From Caldithrix abyssi DSM 13497 (GTDB taxonomy: Bacteria > Calditrichota > Calditrichia > Calditrichales > Calditrichaceae), in the NCBI RefSeq assembly GCF_001886815.1, contig NZ_CP018099.1:1176501-1240500 (forward strand): DNA of 64,000 nucleotides. Direction: 5' to 3'. Position 1 is the first letter of the stretch, and each line of letters begins with the position of its first letter. Both the position numbers and the translations under genes were made by a program. The notes under the pieces are model-generated. The model saw nothing but the letters and a program-made list of their open reading frames with translations. It had not been told where the DNA came from and made no database searches. Positions 43,165 to 52,787 of this stretch are shown piece after piece.

Positions 43165-45624
43165 ATGAAAAAAATTATTTTAGTTTTGGTTCTCAGCTCA
43201 CTGCTTCTGGCGCAGTACAATTACCGCGTTGACAATACTTTAACCGTTGGCCCGGGCATGGTGTACAAACACGTCAAAGTGCCGGAAAAGCTGTGGAATA
43301 TCAATATCCTGGAGATTGACCTGACCAATCCCATGACACGCATTGAAACCGTAAAAGCGAAAGACGCCTATATCGGACGCGAAACGACCAGCTCCATGGC
43401 AAAAAGGCGCAGTTTTGAAGGTCATCAGGTGATTGGCGCCATCAATGCCGATTTTTTCAGCAGCGAAGGCATACCGATTAATGTACAGGTTATTCAGGGG
43501 CAGGTTCTGCGCAATCCGATTGGGCTTTCCACTATCGGTTTTGATCAGGACCAGCGTCCCTGGCTGGGCATGGTCGCTTTTTCTGGTGAAATCATCGCTA
43601 AAAACGGCGGCCATGTTATTCATCGCGTTAACGGCGTGCGCAACACCGACGAGGTCGTTTTGTACAATGATTTTTACGGAGCATCGACCGGCACCAATCA
43701 ATGGGGAACAGAGGTGGCCCTTCATCCGATTTCGCCATGGATTGTTAATGACACTGTGTGGGCGGTGGTTGACGCCAAAGAGACGTTAAAGGGCGATATG
43801 ACCATCCCGCAAAACGGCGCGGTAATTTCTGCCCATGGCAACGCCATGACTTTTTTTGACAACCATGTGGCGGTGGGCGATACGCTTGCGCTGGTTTTAA
43901 ATTTATCGCCCGCGTTGCACAGGTTAAAGGAGATGGTGGGCGGCTATCCGAAAATCGTGTACAGGGGTGAAAACTGGGCCGACGAAGGGTACCAGGAAGA
44001 AGGAGGACCCGGTCACGCCTATCAGATTCATCCGCGGACGGCCATCGGTTTTAACGCCGATTCCAGCAAGCTCTACTTCTTTACCGTAGATGGGCGTAAA
44101 ACCGGCGTTTATCAGGGTATGACCCTGCCCCAACTGGCTGATGTGATGATCGATTTTGGCGTGGCTTACGGATTAAATCTGGATGGCGGCGGCTCCACCA
44201 CCTTTGTGCTGCGCGACGAAATTATGAATCATCCCTCCGACGGTTCGGAAAGACCGGTGGCTAATGCCGTGCTGGCTATTTCAACGGCTCCCAGAGGTTC
44301 GTTTGGCGCCATTCAGATAGAGCCCGATAATATTGAGGTGTATTTCAACAGCGCCTATCAATTTACGGTGAGCGGATGGGATACGTACTACAATCCTTAC
44401 TCTATTCAGATGCAAAATGTGCGCTTTTCGGTCGATTCGTCGCTCGGCGTCATCGACAACGAAGGCCTGTTCCGCGCCACGGCGAACGGCGGCAGCGGCT
44501 ATGTGTTTGCCCGCTATGAGAATGCGGTGGATTCGGCGTTTGTACGCGTGATTGCCATTGAACAGATTGATTTGCAACCGGAGTTTGCCGTAACCGATAC
44601 GTTGACCAGCCTTGAACTGCAGGTAAAGGGAGTGGCGGAAACGGGCAAAACGATTTCGATTGCGGCCTCATCGCTGGAGTGGATTTTGACCAATCCTGCT
44701 ATTGGCTATGTGCAGGATGAAAAATTTTTCGGCAGGGCAGAGGGCGAAACGCAAATTATTGCCCGCCTGGACACCCTGGCCGACACGGTTACCGTACGCG
44801 TGGAGATCGGTACGGATCAACGGACTCTGGATTTACTGGAAAGCATCGACGGATGGGAGTTAAGCGGAGAAAATATTGATTTGCTGCATTCCGCGTTGCA
44901 AGTTGATTCTTTAAAACACACCGCCGGAGATTATTCGTTGCGTCTGGATTATCGCTATGTTTATTCGGGCGCGCAAAAGGCCGATTTTTATCTCAAAAAG
45001 AAGATTGCCATTTATGGCGTTCCCGAAAAGATCGGCGTGGATTTTCGATCGGATGGCGGATATCACAAGATTTATTTTGTGGTTTCAGATAATGACGGCG
45101 AATTATTCAAAACGGACATGCGCGGCTATTTAACAGACAGCACGCAGTTTGTGGCCGTTGCGCACCCCACCACGACTTTTACGCCTTTTGAAAGTCAGTT
45201 CCAATTTCATTATCCCATCCAGTTAGAATACATCTGGTTCAGGCCGGGAGCTTCGGTTCAGGAGGGAGATAGCGTGGCCGGTTCCGTATATCTGGATTAT
45301 TTAAGGGTTGAATATCCCACAGTAACCAGTTTAATTCCCTTAACCCAAAACCGTTTACCGCAAACGGCGCGTCTTTTGCCCAGTTATCCAAATCCTTTTA
45401 ATCCTTTCACCACTATTCGTTTTGAATTACCGAATCCTGCGCTGGTGGAGGTGAAGATTTATGACGTGCAGGGACGGCTGGTTGAACGTTTGTTAAAACA
45501 GCAATTAGCTTCGGGCGTTCACCAGCTCAGGTGGCAGGCGGCGTCTTTGCCTTCCGGTGTCTATTTTTGTCGCGTTAAAACTGAAGGCCAATCGCTTGTG
45601 CAAAAATTGGTTCTGATCAAATAG
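43165..45624 (+). CDS. Secreted phosphodiester glycosidase (NAGPA domain) with sorting domain
   Basis: 819 residues with signal peptide (LVLSSLLLAQ). Residues ~60-375 match the phosphodiester glycosidase/NAGPA domain: GHQVIGAINADFF, PRTAIGFNADSSKLYFFTVDGR and the hallmark YGLNLDGGGSTTFVLRD. Ig-like regions and a carbohydrate-binding-like segment (~555-720) follow, then a type A sorting domain (SYPNPFNPFTTIRFEL ... LPSGVYFCRV). The domain cleaves sugar-1-phosphodiesters in characterised enzymes, so teichoic-acid-like or capsular polymers are possible substrates; the real one is unknown. Upstream are the locus-A repeats. Confidence 0.87.
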   Translation: MKKIILVLVLSSLLLAQYNYRVDNTLTVGPGMVYKHVKVPEKLWNINILEIDLTNPMTRIETVKAKDAYIGRETTSSMAKRRSFEGHQVIGAINADFFSSEGIPINVQVIQGQVLRNPIGLSTIGFDQDQRPWLGMVAFSGEIIAKNGGHVIHRVNGVRNTDEVVLYNDFYGASTGTNQWGTEVALHPISPWIVNDTVWAVVDAKETLKGDMTIPQNGAVISAHGNAMTFFDNHVAVGDTLALVLNLSPALHRLKEMVGGYPKIVYRGENWADEGYQEEGGPGHAYQIHPRTAIGFNADSSKLYFFTVDGRKTGVYQGMTLPQLADVMIDFGVAYGLNLDGGGSTTFVLRDEIMNHPSDGSERPVANAVLAISTAPRGSFGAIQIEPDNIEVYFNSAYQFTVSGWDTYYNPYSIQMQNVRFSVDSSLGVIDNEGLFRATANGGSGYVFARYENAVDSAFVRVIAIEQIDLQPEFAVTDTLTSLELQVKGVAETGKTISIAASSLEWILTNPAIGYVQDEKFFGRAEGETQIIARLDTLADTVTVRVEIGTDQRTLDLLESIDGWELSGENIDLLHSALQVDSLKHTAGDYSLRLDYRYVYSGAQKADFYLKKKIAIYGVPEKIGVDFRSDGGYHKIYFVVSDNDGELFKTDMRGYLTDSTQFVAVAHPTTTFTPFESQFQFHYPIQLEYIWFRPGASVQEGDSVAGSVYLDYLRVEYPTVTSLIPLTQNRLPQTARLLPSYPNPFNPFTTIRFELPNPALVEVKIYDVQGRLVERLLKQQLASGVHQLRWQAASLPSGVYFCRVKTEGQSLVQKLVLIK

Positions 45625-45684
45625 CGGCAGGGCTTGCCATTTCTGTTTTGATTATTTAAATTTAGTTAACTCATTTCATGGGAT

Positions 45685-45758
45685 GGGCGGTTAGCTCAGC
45701 TGGTTAGAGCGCTACGCTCACATCGTAGAGGTCACAGGTTCGAGTCCTGTACCGCCCA
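45685..45758 (+). tRNA. tRNA-Val(CAC)
   Basis: 74 nt cloverleaf: acceptor GGGCGGT/ACCGCCC, D arm GCTC...GAGC, anticodon stem CTACG/CGTAG with loop CTCACAT (anticodon CAC), T arm ACAGG-TTCGAGT-CCTGT. CCA is not encoded. Confidence 0.95.
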
Positions 45759-45769
45759 CGTCGTTCAAA

Positions 45770-45804
45770 AAAGGCTTCTCGTTAAGGGGAGCCTTTGCTG
45801 TTTT
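45770..45804 (+). terminator. Terminator after tRNA-Val
   Basis: AAAGGCTTCTC and GGGGAGCCTTT form an 11-bp stem with two G-U pairs and a 5-base loop, then GCTGTTTT. Confidence 0.75.
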
Positions 45805-46109
45805 AAGGGAGCATGACCATTAAAAATTTTCGCGCATAGCGGGCGAAGTGGCAGGTAGAGTAAGGAAAAGGCCGCAACAAATTGTGGGCAAATAGCGTTT
45901 AGTGGTTGATAGGTTTAGGAGTTTAGAGGGGATAGATTGAATGGCGAGGCCAATCAATTAACAAGTCAGCTCTCATACGATTAACCTTTCCATCAGTCAG
46001 CGGGGGCAGTGAAAAAAGTGGAAGAGAGCCGCTGTCCGAATTGAGCCGGAATGACCGGAATTTTCCACGAATGGCTGCGGACGGTAATGAGCGTAAGGAG
46101 TAAAACATC
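45805..46109. other. Intergenic sequence between tRNA-Val and the hydrolase gene
   Basis: No supported gene, hairpin or repeat was recognised apart from a strong AAGGAG just before the hydrolase start. Confidence 0.5.
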
Positions 46110-47054
46110 ATGAAAAAATGGGTGTTGATTTTGCTGGTTGGATTGTTTGTCTTATTAGGCCTTGCGGCGTTCTACTTAAACCGAAATCCCCTGCAATTCA
46201 TTAATCGTTTTTATTACCCCCTTTCGATCATGCGGTATGACCTTCAGGTCGTGGCTCATAACGGGGAGCTGCGTCGGTACGAGACCATAACCTTTCAACG
46301 GGCCGAAGCCGACACATTTTGCGTAACCATCAGCAAACCGCCAGAGCAGGATTCGCTTCCAAAACCGGTGATTGTTTTGCTGGGCGGTCTGGAAATTGGA
46401 CGCAGAAGTCTCAATTACATTCCACAACATGGAAAAAACATTATTATCGCCTATGAATATCCATATCGGCCGCATTACTGGTACGACGGAACCGCGCTGG
46501 AGGAGATTCCCAAAATCCGCCGTTCTGTTTTGATTGTGCCGGCGCAGATCAGCCAGCTTGTGGAATGGATTAAAAAGCAAAGCTGGGCCGACACCACGCG
46601 CATCAGTTTACTTGGTTATAGCTTCGGGGCGCTGGCCATTCCTTCCGCCTTAAAAGTTATGAGTCTCCGTCAAACAGGCGTTGACGGGGTTATTATGGCC
46701 TACGGCGGCGTCAATCTATATGAAATATTTAAGGTTAATCTTAAAACCATTCCTGCCTTTGTAAGGCCGATGGTTAGCCGTTTGATCGCCTGGTTAATCA
46801 GACCGGTCGAGCCGGGGCTATATTTACCCTCTTTAAAGGGCGATTTTCTTTTAATCAACGGCAGGTATGATCGGCAAATTCCTGAAAGCTCCTGGCGCGC
46901 ATTGCATCGTTTGACTCCGAAACCGAAAGAGATTGTGTTGCTGGACGCGGGGCACCTGCATCCAAAGAAAAAGGAGCTGATTCAGAACGTGATCCGAATA
47001 AGCTACGACTGGCTGGCTAAGAAAAAACTGATTTCCCCGCTGCCCGTTCGCTGA
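46110..47054 (+). CDS. Membrane-anchored alpha/beta hydrolase
   Basis: 314 residues with an N-terminal hydrophobic anchor (WVLILLVGLFVLLGLAAFYL). The alpha/beta hydrolase core has VIVLLGGLEIGRRS, the nucleophile elbow GYSFGAL with Ser171, FLLINGRYDRQIP with the acid Asp, and LLDAGHLHP with the His. Substrate cannot be predicted. It faces the periplasm if the anchor is uncleaved. AAGGAG is 9 bases before the ATG. It is flanked by tRNA-Val and a repeat unit. Confidence 0.8.
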   Translation: MKKWVLILLVGLFVLLGLAAFYLNRNPLQFINRFYYPLSIMRYDLQVVAHNGELRRYETITFQRAEADTFCVTISKPPEQDSLPKPVIVLLGGLEIGRRSLNYIPQHGKNIIIAYEYPYRPHYWYDGTALEEIPKIRRSVLIVPAQISQLVEWIKKQSWADTTRISLLGYSFGALAIPSALKVMSLRQTGVDGVIMAYGGVNLYEIFKVNLKTIPAFVRPMVSRLIAWLIRPVEPGLYLPSLKGDFLLINGRYDRQIPESSWRALHRLTPKPKEIVLLDAGHLHPKKKELIQNVIRISYDWLAKKKLISPLPVR

Positions 47055-47065
47055 ACGTAGGTTTA

Positions 47066-47412
47066 CCACCGTTGAAACGGTTTCGCTATAATCATTTCGT
47101 CCCTTCGGGACTTTAAAGTTAGCCAATCGACCACTCAACTCTTAAACTCTTTACCTTTCTGCCGTCGGTGGTGGTAGGCATTGCGCGGAGTAGCCCTCAC
47201 CTCCTCGCTCTCCCAGAATAAGGTCTGGAAGAAGGGGAAGAACTGGCGTTGGGGGGCTACCTTAAATATGCACGGAGCTTTTGCCCGGATCAAAGCCGAT
47301 CACGGTGAAAAGAAACGCGTCCGTCGATGAATGATTTTTTCACATGTTCATTCGTATAAACCGTTAAAACGGTTTCAGATTTCGTCCCTTCGGGACTTTA
47401 AAATCGGCCATT
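47066..47412 (+). repeat. Single copy of the 340-bp repeat family, locus B
   Basis: Begins ACCGTTGAAACGGTTTCGC and ends at the next CCGTTAAAACGGTTT and TTCGTCCCTTCGGGACTTTA. More diverged than locus A; its hairpin block is eroded (GGTCTGGAAGAAGGGG). Confidence 0.85.
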
Positions 47413-47603
47413 AAAAGATTTAGCATCTGAAAAAATACATTGACTTGTTGAATATATAATATATATTTGAAAAGGTATAAAACTAAATCCTTGAATAAAA
47501 TCGTTAAGAATATCATTTTTTTTGCGCGAGATAAGTTGATAAGTAACTAAGTTATTGTAGCTGTTTGAGACTCCTCTGATAGCCAGTTAGGCGGGGTTGT
47601 GAT

Positions 47604-47747
47604 TAGAGTTCTGCAAAATGCACATACATGTCATTTCGAATCCCGATTTATCGGGATGAGAAATCTTCTAACTTCAACAAAAACAAAAGATTTCTCGTCG
47701 CTCCGCTCCTCGATATGACACTAAAATTTACATTTTGCAGAACTCTA
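47604..47747. mobile_element. MITE-like element with 17-bp perfect terminal inverted repeats and target duplication
   Basis: Ends TAGAGTTCTGCAAAATG and CATTTTGCAGAACTCTA are perfect inverted repeats. The interior is itself palindromic (AGAAATCTTCTAAC ... AAAGATTTCTCG). GGGGTTGTGA is present at 47593-47602 and again at 47748-47757, a 10-bp direct duplication. No open frame. Confidence 0.8.
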
Positions 47748-47867
47748 GGGGTTGTGAGAAAAAAGGAGAATTTCCTTTTTTAAAAGTATCTGATCGTTTA
47801 TCCGTTAATTCAGCTTGTGTTCGCTTTTATTTTAAATACTTTTAAAAGAATAGGAGGGAGGAGGGCT

Positions 47868-49682
47868 ATGAGACCTGTCTTGTCGTTGTTTTTCCTGTTA
47901 TTTTTAACCAGTTTTGTATTGGCTCAATACAACCCCACGCAAAACAGAGCGCGAGCTTACCAGGATAAGGGCGTATTAAAATTAGCCATTGGAAATTATG
48001 GTCGCTTTGGAGGTGTGGCTTCTCCTGAAGGCTGGTGGTGGGATTTTCAATATATTTCCAACCTTTCTTTTGTAATGGGGATTCCGGGTAAAGATAAAAA
48101 TGGCAATCCCCATCCCTGGGCTGTTGGTCCCAAAACGGTGTATGATATTACAAACAATGAATTTGTTACCCTTGGGAACGATACAACTTATTGGGGCGCA
48201 ACGGTTTCCGAGTCGTGGTTTGATCGTACGCCAGGGCTTAATCGCACGGACTGGGAAGTGGTGGAAGACGCGACTTCGAAGCTTTATAATCCCAATGCAA
48301 CAGCCGGCAATTATTATGGCAAATATGGGTATTACACCAATGCGGAAGATTCTACTCCGTTAATTGCCACCAGTACCATTCCGAACACATGGCCTTTGAT
48401 AAATGGCGAACGCGTCTGGCCCGGGCGCTGGGCAAAAGACCCCGCCGATCCATCATGCGTCAGAGAGATTGAAGGCCAATTTGTTTCTGATCAGGATATT
48501 TATTTCCAGTTTGATGATCGGCTGGCCACAAGAGACGTCGATCCCGGACAGGGATATCCGATGAATGTTCGCGTGGAAGTATCTTCCTATTCTTATGCAG
48601 ATACCAGCGCCAGAGATATGATCTTTTTTAATTTAATCATCCACAACAATTCTTCTTATGATTATAAAGAGGCGTATTTAGGATTATATTTTGATGCGAA
48701 TGTTTACTCGCGTTTAGGAAATGGCTCGTATTCAGGGAGAACCAGTGACGACGATATGATGGCTTATGATCTGGAAAACAATATGGCTTACATTTATGAT
48801 CTGGACGGCGATCATAGTAATCCGTTTGATGGGGACAAAAAATTGGCCTTTTGTGCGGTGAAATTTTTAGACACGCCGACAGCGTCCCGCGATCTTGATT
48901 TAAACGGCGACGGGGCATACGATGTAGCAAAAAATGATAAATTAGGATTGACCAGCTGGCACTGGTTCGACTGGTACTTCCGACCTGGCGCACGCGATGT
49001 TAATCCCACACAGGGGCCATGGTCAGGCGATGGAATGACGGCGGTAGCTGCCAATAAAGAAGAAATCCAGTATAAAATAATGGCTGGCGATACCACGGAT
49101 CTTTCCGCGTACGATTCGTCGCATTATTTCCATCCGCCTCGTACGGCCAACGGGTATGGTAATTTGAATCCATATTTTGACTCATTGGATGGATTATTAT
49201 ATGCTTACCCTGAAGGTCTGGACTGCATTTTTATTATGGCCAGCGGCCCATTCGATTTAATGGCCGGCGATTCGGTGCCTTTCTCTTTTTGCCTGATCAT
49301 GGCTCATGATATGAATCAATTGAAATTGAGAGCGCGAACCGCACAAAGCATTTTCGAAAATAATTACAGGTTGGTGCCCACGGCTGTCAAAGAAAATAAA
49401 AATGTTCGACCCGCTTCCGGATATGATCTGCATCAGAATTACCCTAATCCATTCAATGCGCGCACGAAAATTCAATTTGAAATCCCGAAAAAAGATCATG
49501 TTCGTCTGGAATTGTTCAATTCGACCGGACAAAAAGTTCACATTTTGTTGGACAAAGCTTTAGCCGCGGGTAGGCATGAGGTCATATGGGACGCCGCTAA
49601 ATGGCCCAGCGGTTTGTATTTTTACCGACTGATTGTCGGTCAAAAGTTAATCGACACGCAAAAAATGTTATTGCTTAAATAA
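47868..49682 (+). CDS. Secreted sorting-domain protein of unknown function
   Basis: 604 residues from ATG 47868, which follows GGAGGGAGGAGGGCT; an upstream open start at 47817 would mask the signal peptide (SLFFLLFLTSFVLAQ). The mature part is Trp/Tyr/Asp-rich without a family I recognise (KLAIGNYGRFGGVASPEGWWWDFQY, DLNGDGAYDVAKNDKLGLTSWHWFDWY). It ends in a type A sorting domain (HQNYPNPFNARTKIQFEI ... WPSGLYFYRLIVG). It likely reaches the surface through the T9SS-like route. It converges with tamA, with a one-base gap. Confidence 0.82.
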   Translation: MRPVLSLFFLLFLTSFVLAQYNPTQNRARAYQDKGVLKLAIGNYGRFGGVASPEGWWWDFQYISNLSFVMGIPGKDKNGNPHPWAVGPKTVYDITNNEFVTLGNDTTYWGATVSESWFDRTPGLNRTDWEVVEDATSKLYNPNATAGNYYGKYGYYTNAEDSTPLIATSTIPNTWPLINGERVWPGRWAKDPADPSCVREIEGQFVSDQDIYFQFDDRLATRDVDPGQGYPMNVRVEVSSYSYADTSARDMIFFNLIIHNNSSYDYKEAYLGLYFDANVYSRLGNGSYSGRTSDDDMMAYDLENNMAYIYDLDGDHSNPFDGDKKLAFCAVKFLDTPTASRDLDLNGDGAYDVAKNDKLGLTSWHWFDWYFRPGARDVNPTQGPWSGDGMTAVAANKEEIQYKIMAGDTTDLSAYDSSHYFHPPRTANGYGNLNPYFDSLDGLLYAYPEGLDCIFIMASGPFDLMAGDSVPFSFCLIMAHDMNQLKLRARTAQSIFENNYRLVPTAVKENKNVRPASGYDLHQNYPNPFNARTKIQFEIPKKDHVRLELFNSTGQKVHILLDKALAAGRHEVIWDAAKWPSGLYFYRLIVGQKLIDTQKMLLLK

Positions 49683-49683
49683 A

Positions 49684-51588
49684 TCAAAAAGCAAAATACA
49701 AACCGGCGTGAATGGCGTAGCGTGAAGGGTCGGATTTTTTTGGCAGCAGTTTGTAGCCGAAATCAATACGAATGGGACCAAGGGGCGTTAAAACGGCCAG
49801 TCCGATTCCTGTTGTTGGTTTGATGGTTAAAGGGTTGACGTCTTTTAATTCGGCCCACACATTACCGGCGTCCACAAAGGTTTCCATGATTAATAGCCAG
49901 AAAAGGGGCATACGCACTTCGGCATTGGCCAGGAAAAGCGCCTTGCCGCCGGCTGCGCGGACGATTTTGCCGTTGGCGTCGTAGGCGGCGGCCGGGCCTA
50001 ACAACTGTTCGTGATAGCCGCGTACGGTGGTCGCGCCGCCGGCAAAAAAGCGATCGTCAATAGGAATTTCTTTGTTGCCGGCCGGTTCGAAAATGGCGCC
50101 GATTTTTATTCGGGTGGCAAGGGTAAAATTCCAGCGTTTAAAGTGCAGAACTTTAGGACGGAACGGCTGATAACGCTGCCAGGAAGCGGTCATCGTGATG
50201 TAACGGTTTATTTCGGTTTCATCGTTTTCGTTTTTACCGCGGCTGTAGCTAAAAGAGACGCTTGCATCGGTGTAAGAACCATCGTGCGGATTAAACATGT
50301 TTTTTCGTTTGTCCCGTTTGGCGTAAAAGGAAACGGAGTACACCGCGCTTTTACGCACTTGTTCCAGGGAGATGAGCGTGGTGTCAATTTCGCCTTCTTT
50401 AATCAAATCGACTTTTCTGGCGGAAAAGCCGCCGTTCATTTCTACTCCTGGAGAGAATACTTTACGTACATCGAACGAACTACGGTAAATATTGAAATGC
50501 GCGCTATTCAGGGGGCGGTACTGTTCAAATGCCAGTTGCAAAACGCCGGGCGTTCTGGTGTAAAACATCCAGGGTTCAACGTAAACCAGGGTGGCCTTGT
50601 TGTCGGAATTAAAAATTTTGTTGTTGCCGAAATCGTAGTAGAATGAAGGCGTCAGGTAAAAATTGAGGCTGCGTCCTGTGCCAAACAGATTACGGTGACC
50701 GCCCTGAAGGGTTAATTCCAGTTTATTGCCGTAGTAAATCTCCTGATCGTGGGCAACGCCAAGCCGGAAACCGATCCAGCGAGCTTCTTTTTCCTGAACC
50801 AGGATTTTTAACACGGCCTGGGTAGAGTCTCCGGCAAGCGGTTCCAGATCGAAACGCACATAGCGGAACAGGCCGGTGGCGTACAGATTTTGTTGCGATT
50901 TGTTCAATGCGCGACGATTATAACGGTCGCCTTTTTTTATTTCCAGCTCGCGCCGGATCAGGAACTTTAGCACCAGTTTCATGCCTTCGTATTGAATGTC
51001 TTTGATGTAAACTGTGGCGTTCTCTTTAATTTTAAGATAGAGGAAAATGAGCGAATCCTGTTCGTAGATGTATTCGGGCGTGATTTGCACATACGGTTTA
51101 CCGGAGTTGTAGTAGATATCTTCCACACGACGGATGGCCTCGCTGACCTTTGCCTCTAAAAACGGTTCGCCAATGCGCAAATTTTTAAAGGCCGGTTCCA
51201 GTTGGTTTAAAGTAATAGAATGCAGGCCGCTAAACCGTACGCCGCCGAAAAAATAGCGCTTGCCCAAATCAATCAGATAATAGATTGTTACTTTGTTTTT
51301 GCGCGGGTCCAACGCCACGCTGTCGCGTACATACACATTTAAAAAGCCGTAGTTTTTGAAATAATTGGTCAGTAAGATGCGGTCCAGCTTAACCAGCCGC
51401 GGTTCGTATAATTTACCCTCTCTGGAATTGATGATTTCTTGTAAAGATTGGTCGCCTTTAAATGGAACTTTACTAAAATGGATTTTATCAATTTTGCGTC
51501 CGGCGGCAAGAACGGCGTATGTGTTGCACAAAATAAGCGCAAAGAAGAAAAGTTGTTTGATATTTTTTTTTGCTTTGTTTAACATCAT
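49684..51588 (-). CDS. tamA: TamA-like outer-membrane assembly factor (BamA/Omp85 family)
   Basis: 634 residues with signal peptide, three POTRA-like modules (~30-260, e.g. KIHFSKVPFKGDQSLQEIINSREGKLYEP, FGGVRFSGLHSITLNQLEPAF), and a C-terminal 16-stranded barrel. The last region has VRGYHE, the Omp85 loop motif, and ...LGPIRIDFGYKLLP ending in HAGLYFAF with a terminal Phe. With TamB it inserts outer-membrane proteins. tamB lies upstream on the same strand but about 2.6 kb away because of an IS110 element and repeats. ATG 51588 or the next ATG. Confidence 0.9.
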   Translation of the reverse strand: MMLNKAKKNIKQLFFFALILCNTYAVLAAGRKIDKIHFSKVPFKGDQSLQEIINSREGKLYEPRLVKLDRILLTNYFKNYGFLNVYVRDSVALDPRKNKVTIYYLIDLGKRYFFGGVRFSGLHSITLNQLEPAFKNLRIGEPFLEAKVSEAIRRVEDIYYNSGKPYVQITPEYIYEQDSLIFLYLKIKENATVYIKDIQYEGMKLVLKFLIRRELEIKKGDRYNRRALNKSQQNLYATGLFRYVRFDLEPLAGDSTQAVLKILVQEKEARWIGFRLGVAHDQEIYYGNKLELTLQGGHRNLFGTGRSLNFYLTPSFYYDFGNNKIFNSDNKATLVYVEPWMFYTRTPGVLQLAFEQYRPLNSAHFNIYRSSFDVRKVFSPGVEMNGGFSARKVDLIKEGEIDTTLISLEQVRKSAVYSVSFYAKRDKRKNMFNPHDGSYTDASVSFSYSRGKNENDETEINRYITMTASWQRYQPFRPKVLHFKRWNFTLATRIKIGAIFEPAGNKEIPIDDRFFAGGATTVRGYHEQLLGPAAAYDANGKIVRAAGGKALFLANAEVRMPLFWLLIMETFVDAGNVWAELKDVNPLTIKPTTGIGLAVLTPLGPIRIDFGYKLLPKKSDPSRYAIHAGLYFAF

Positions 51589-51654
51589 TTTCTCACGGAA
51601 TCTTTTTTATTTGATGATTGCCTTGTTCAATCCTTCCCTCCGAAACGTTGAGTA

Positions 51655-52350
51655 GGGCTGGCATTGACCGGGTTAGCCCTCACCCCCTCGCTCCAACGAT
51701 GCACGAAGCTTTTGCCCGCATCAAAGCCGATCACGGTGAAAAGAAACGCCTTCCACGATGAATGATTTTTCCCACTATTCATTCGCGTAAACCGTTGAAA
51801 CGGTTTCGCTATAATCATTTCGTCCCTTCGGGACTTTAAAATCGGCCAATCGACTATTCAACTCTTACACTCTTACACTCTTACACTTCTTTTTCTTCCA
51901 ACGGTGGAAGAGCTTCCCCGAATTAGCCCTCACCCCCTCGCTCCAACAATCCACGAAGCTTTTGCCCGGATCAAAGCCGATCACGGTGAAAAGAAACGCG
52001 TCCCACGATGAATGATTTTTTCACAATGTTCATTCACGTAAACCGTTGAAACGGTTTCAGATTTCGTCCTTTCAGGACTTTAAAATCGACCAATCAACCA
52101 ATCAACTCTTACACTCTTAAACTCTTAAACTCTTACACTTTTTTTCCTGCCAACGGTGGAAGAGCTTCCCCGAATTAGCCCTCACCCCCTCGCTCCAACA
52201 ATCCACGAAGCTTTTGCCCGGATCAAAGCCGATCACGGTGAAAAGAAACGTGTTCCACGATGAATGATTTTTCCCACTGTTCATTCGCGTAAACCGTTGA
52301 AACGGTTTCGCTCCTTCGGAACTTAACCATTCAACCATTCGACCATTCAA
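51655..52350 (+). repeat. Tandem copies of the 340-bp repeat family lacking the hairpin block, locus C
   Basis: Three units of the same family: AACCGTTGAAACGGTTTC at about 51789, 52039 and 52293. Here CCCTCGCTCC is followed directly by AACGATGCACGAAGC or AACAATCCACGAAGC, whereas locus A has a ~58-base hairpin block between them. Confidence 0.87.
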
Positions 52351-52464
52351 CCATTCAACTGTTATGTTAAAAGTCAAATAAAAATCGATTTTTTTTCAAT
52401 TTTGGACAGAGGCATCCCTTCTTATTTTTTTCATCATAAAAAATTTACTCCAAATTTTCTTTAA

Positions 52465-52599
52465 ATAGACTTCTGCAAAATTACTTCATCTGTTATTCTG
52501 AGCGAAGCGAAGAATCTCATAAGTTAAATAAAAACGATGGATTCTTCTTCGCTTCGCTCCTTAGAATGAGAGCCACAGGTTAATTTTGCAGAAGCCTAT
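52465..52599. mobile_element. MITE-like element with 19-bp terminal inverted repeats
   Basis: ATAGACTTCTGCAAAATTA at 52465 and TAATTTTGCAGAAGCCTAT at 52581-52599 are inverted with one mismatch. The centre has inverted GAGCGAAGCGAAGAATC and GATTCTTCTTCGCTTCGCTC. It shares TTCTGCAAAAT ends with the element at 47604 and belongs to the same superfamily. Confidence 0.75.
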
Positions 52600-52787
52600 C
52601 TTTAATAATAAAATATCCGATCAAACTGTTATTAGTGGTCTTTATCATGTTATGTAAAGCCACAAGGTGTTTGTTATTGGTGATAAATGCGCAGCCGCAG
52701 TCTATAAAAAGCAATTTACACTTTCTGCAACTGCAGGTTGAACAAAGCGGTCTGCGCGAAACGAGATCGGTTTTTTTTAAAACTTTT

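Noticed and set aside
47439-47466. TTGACT-N16-TATATT promoter-like sequence
   Set aside because: It is in a highly AT-rich stretch 400 bases before the nearest gene, with a MITE in between; the match is not specific enough.
50011-50646. 211-codon frame opposite to tamA
   Set aside because: It is entirely antisense to a well-supported Omp85 gene and has no family resemblance or ribosome site.
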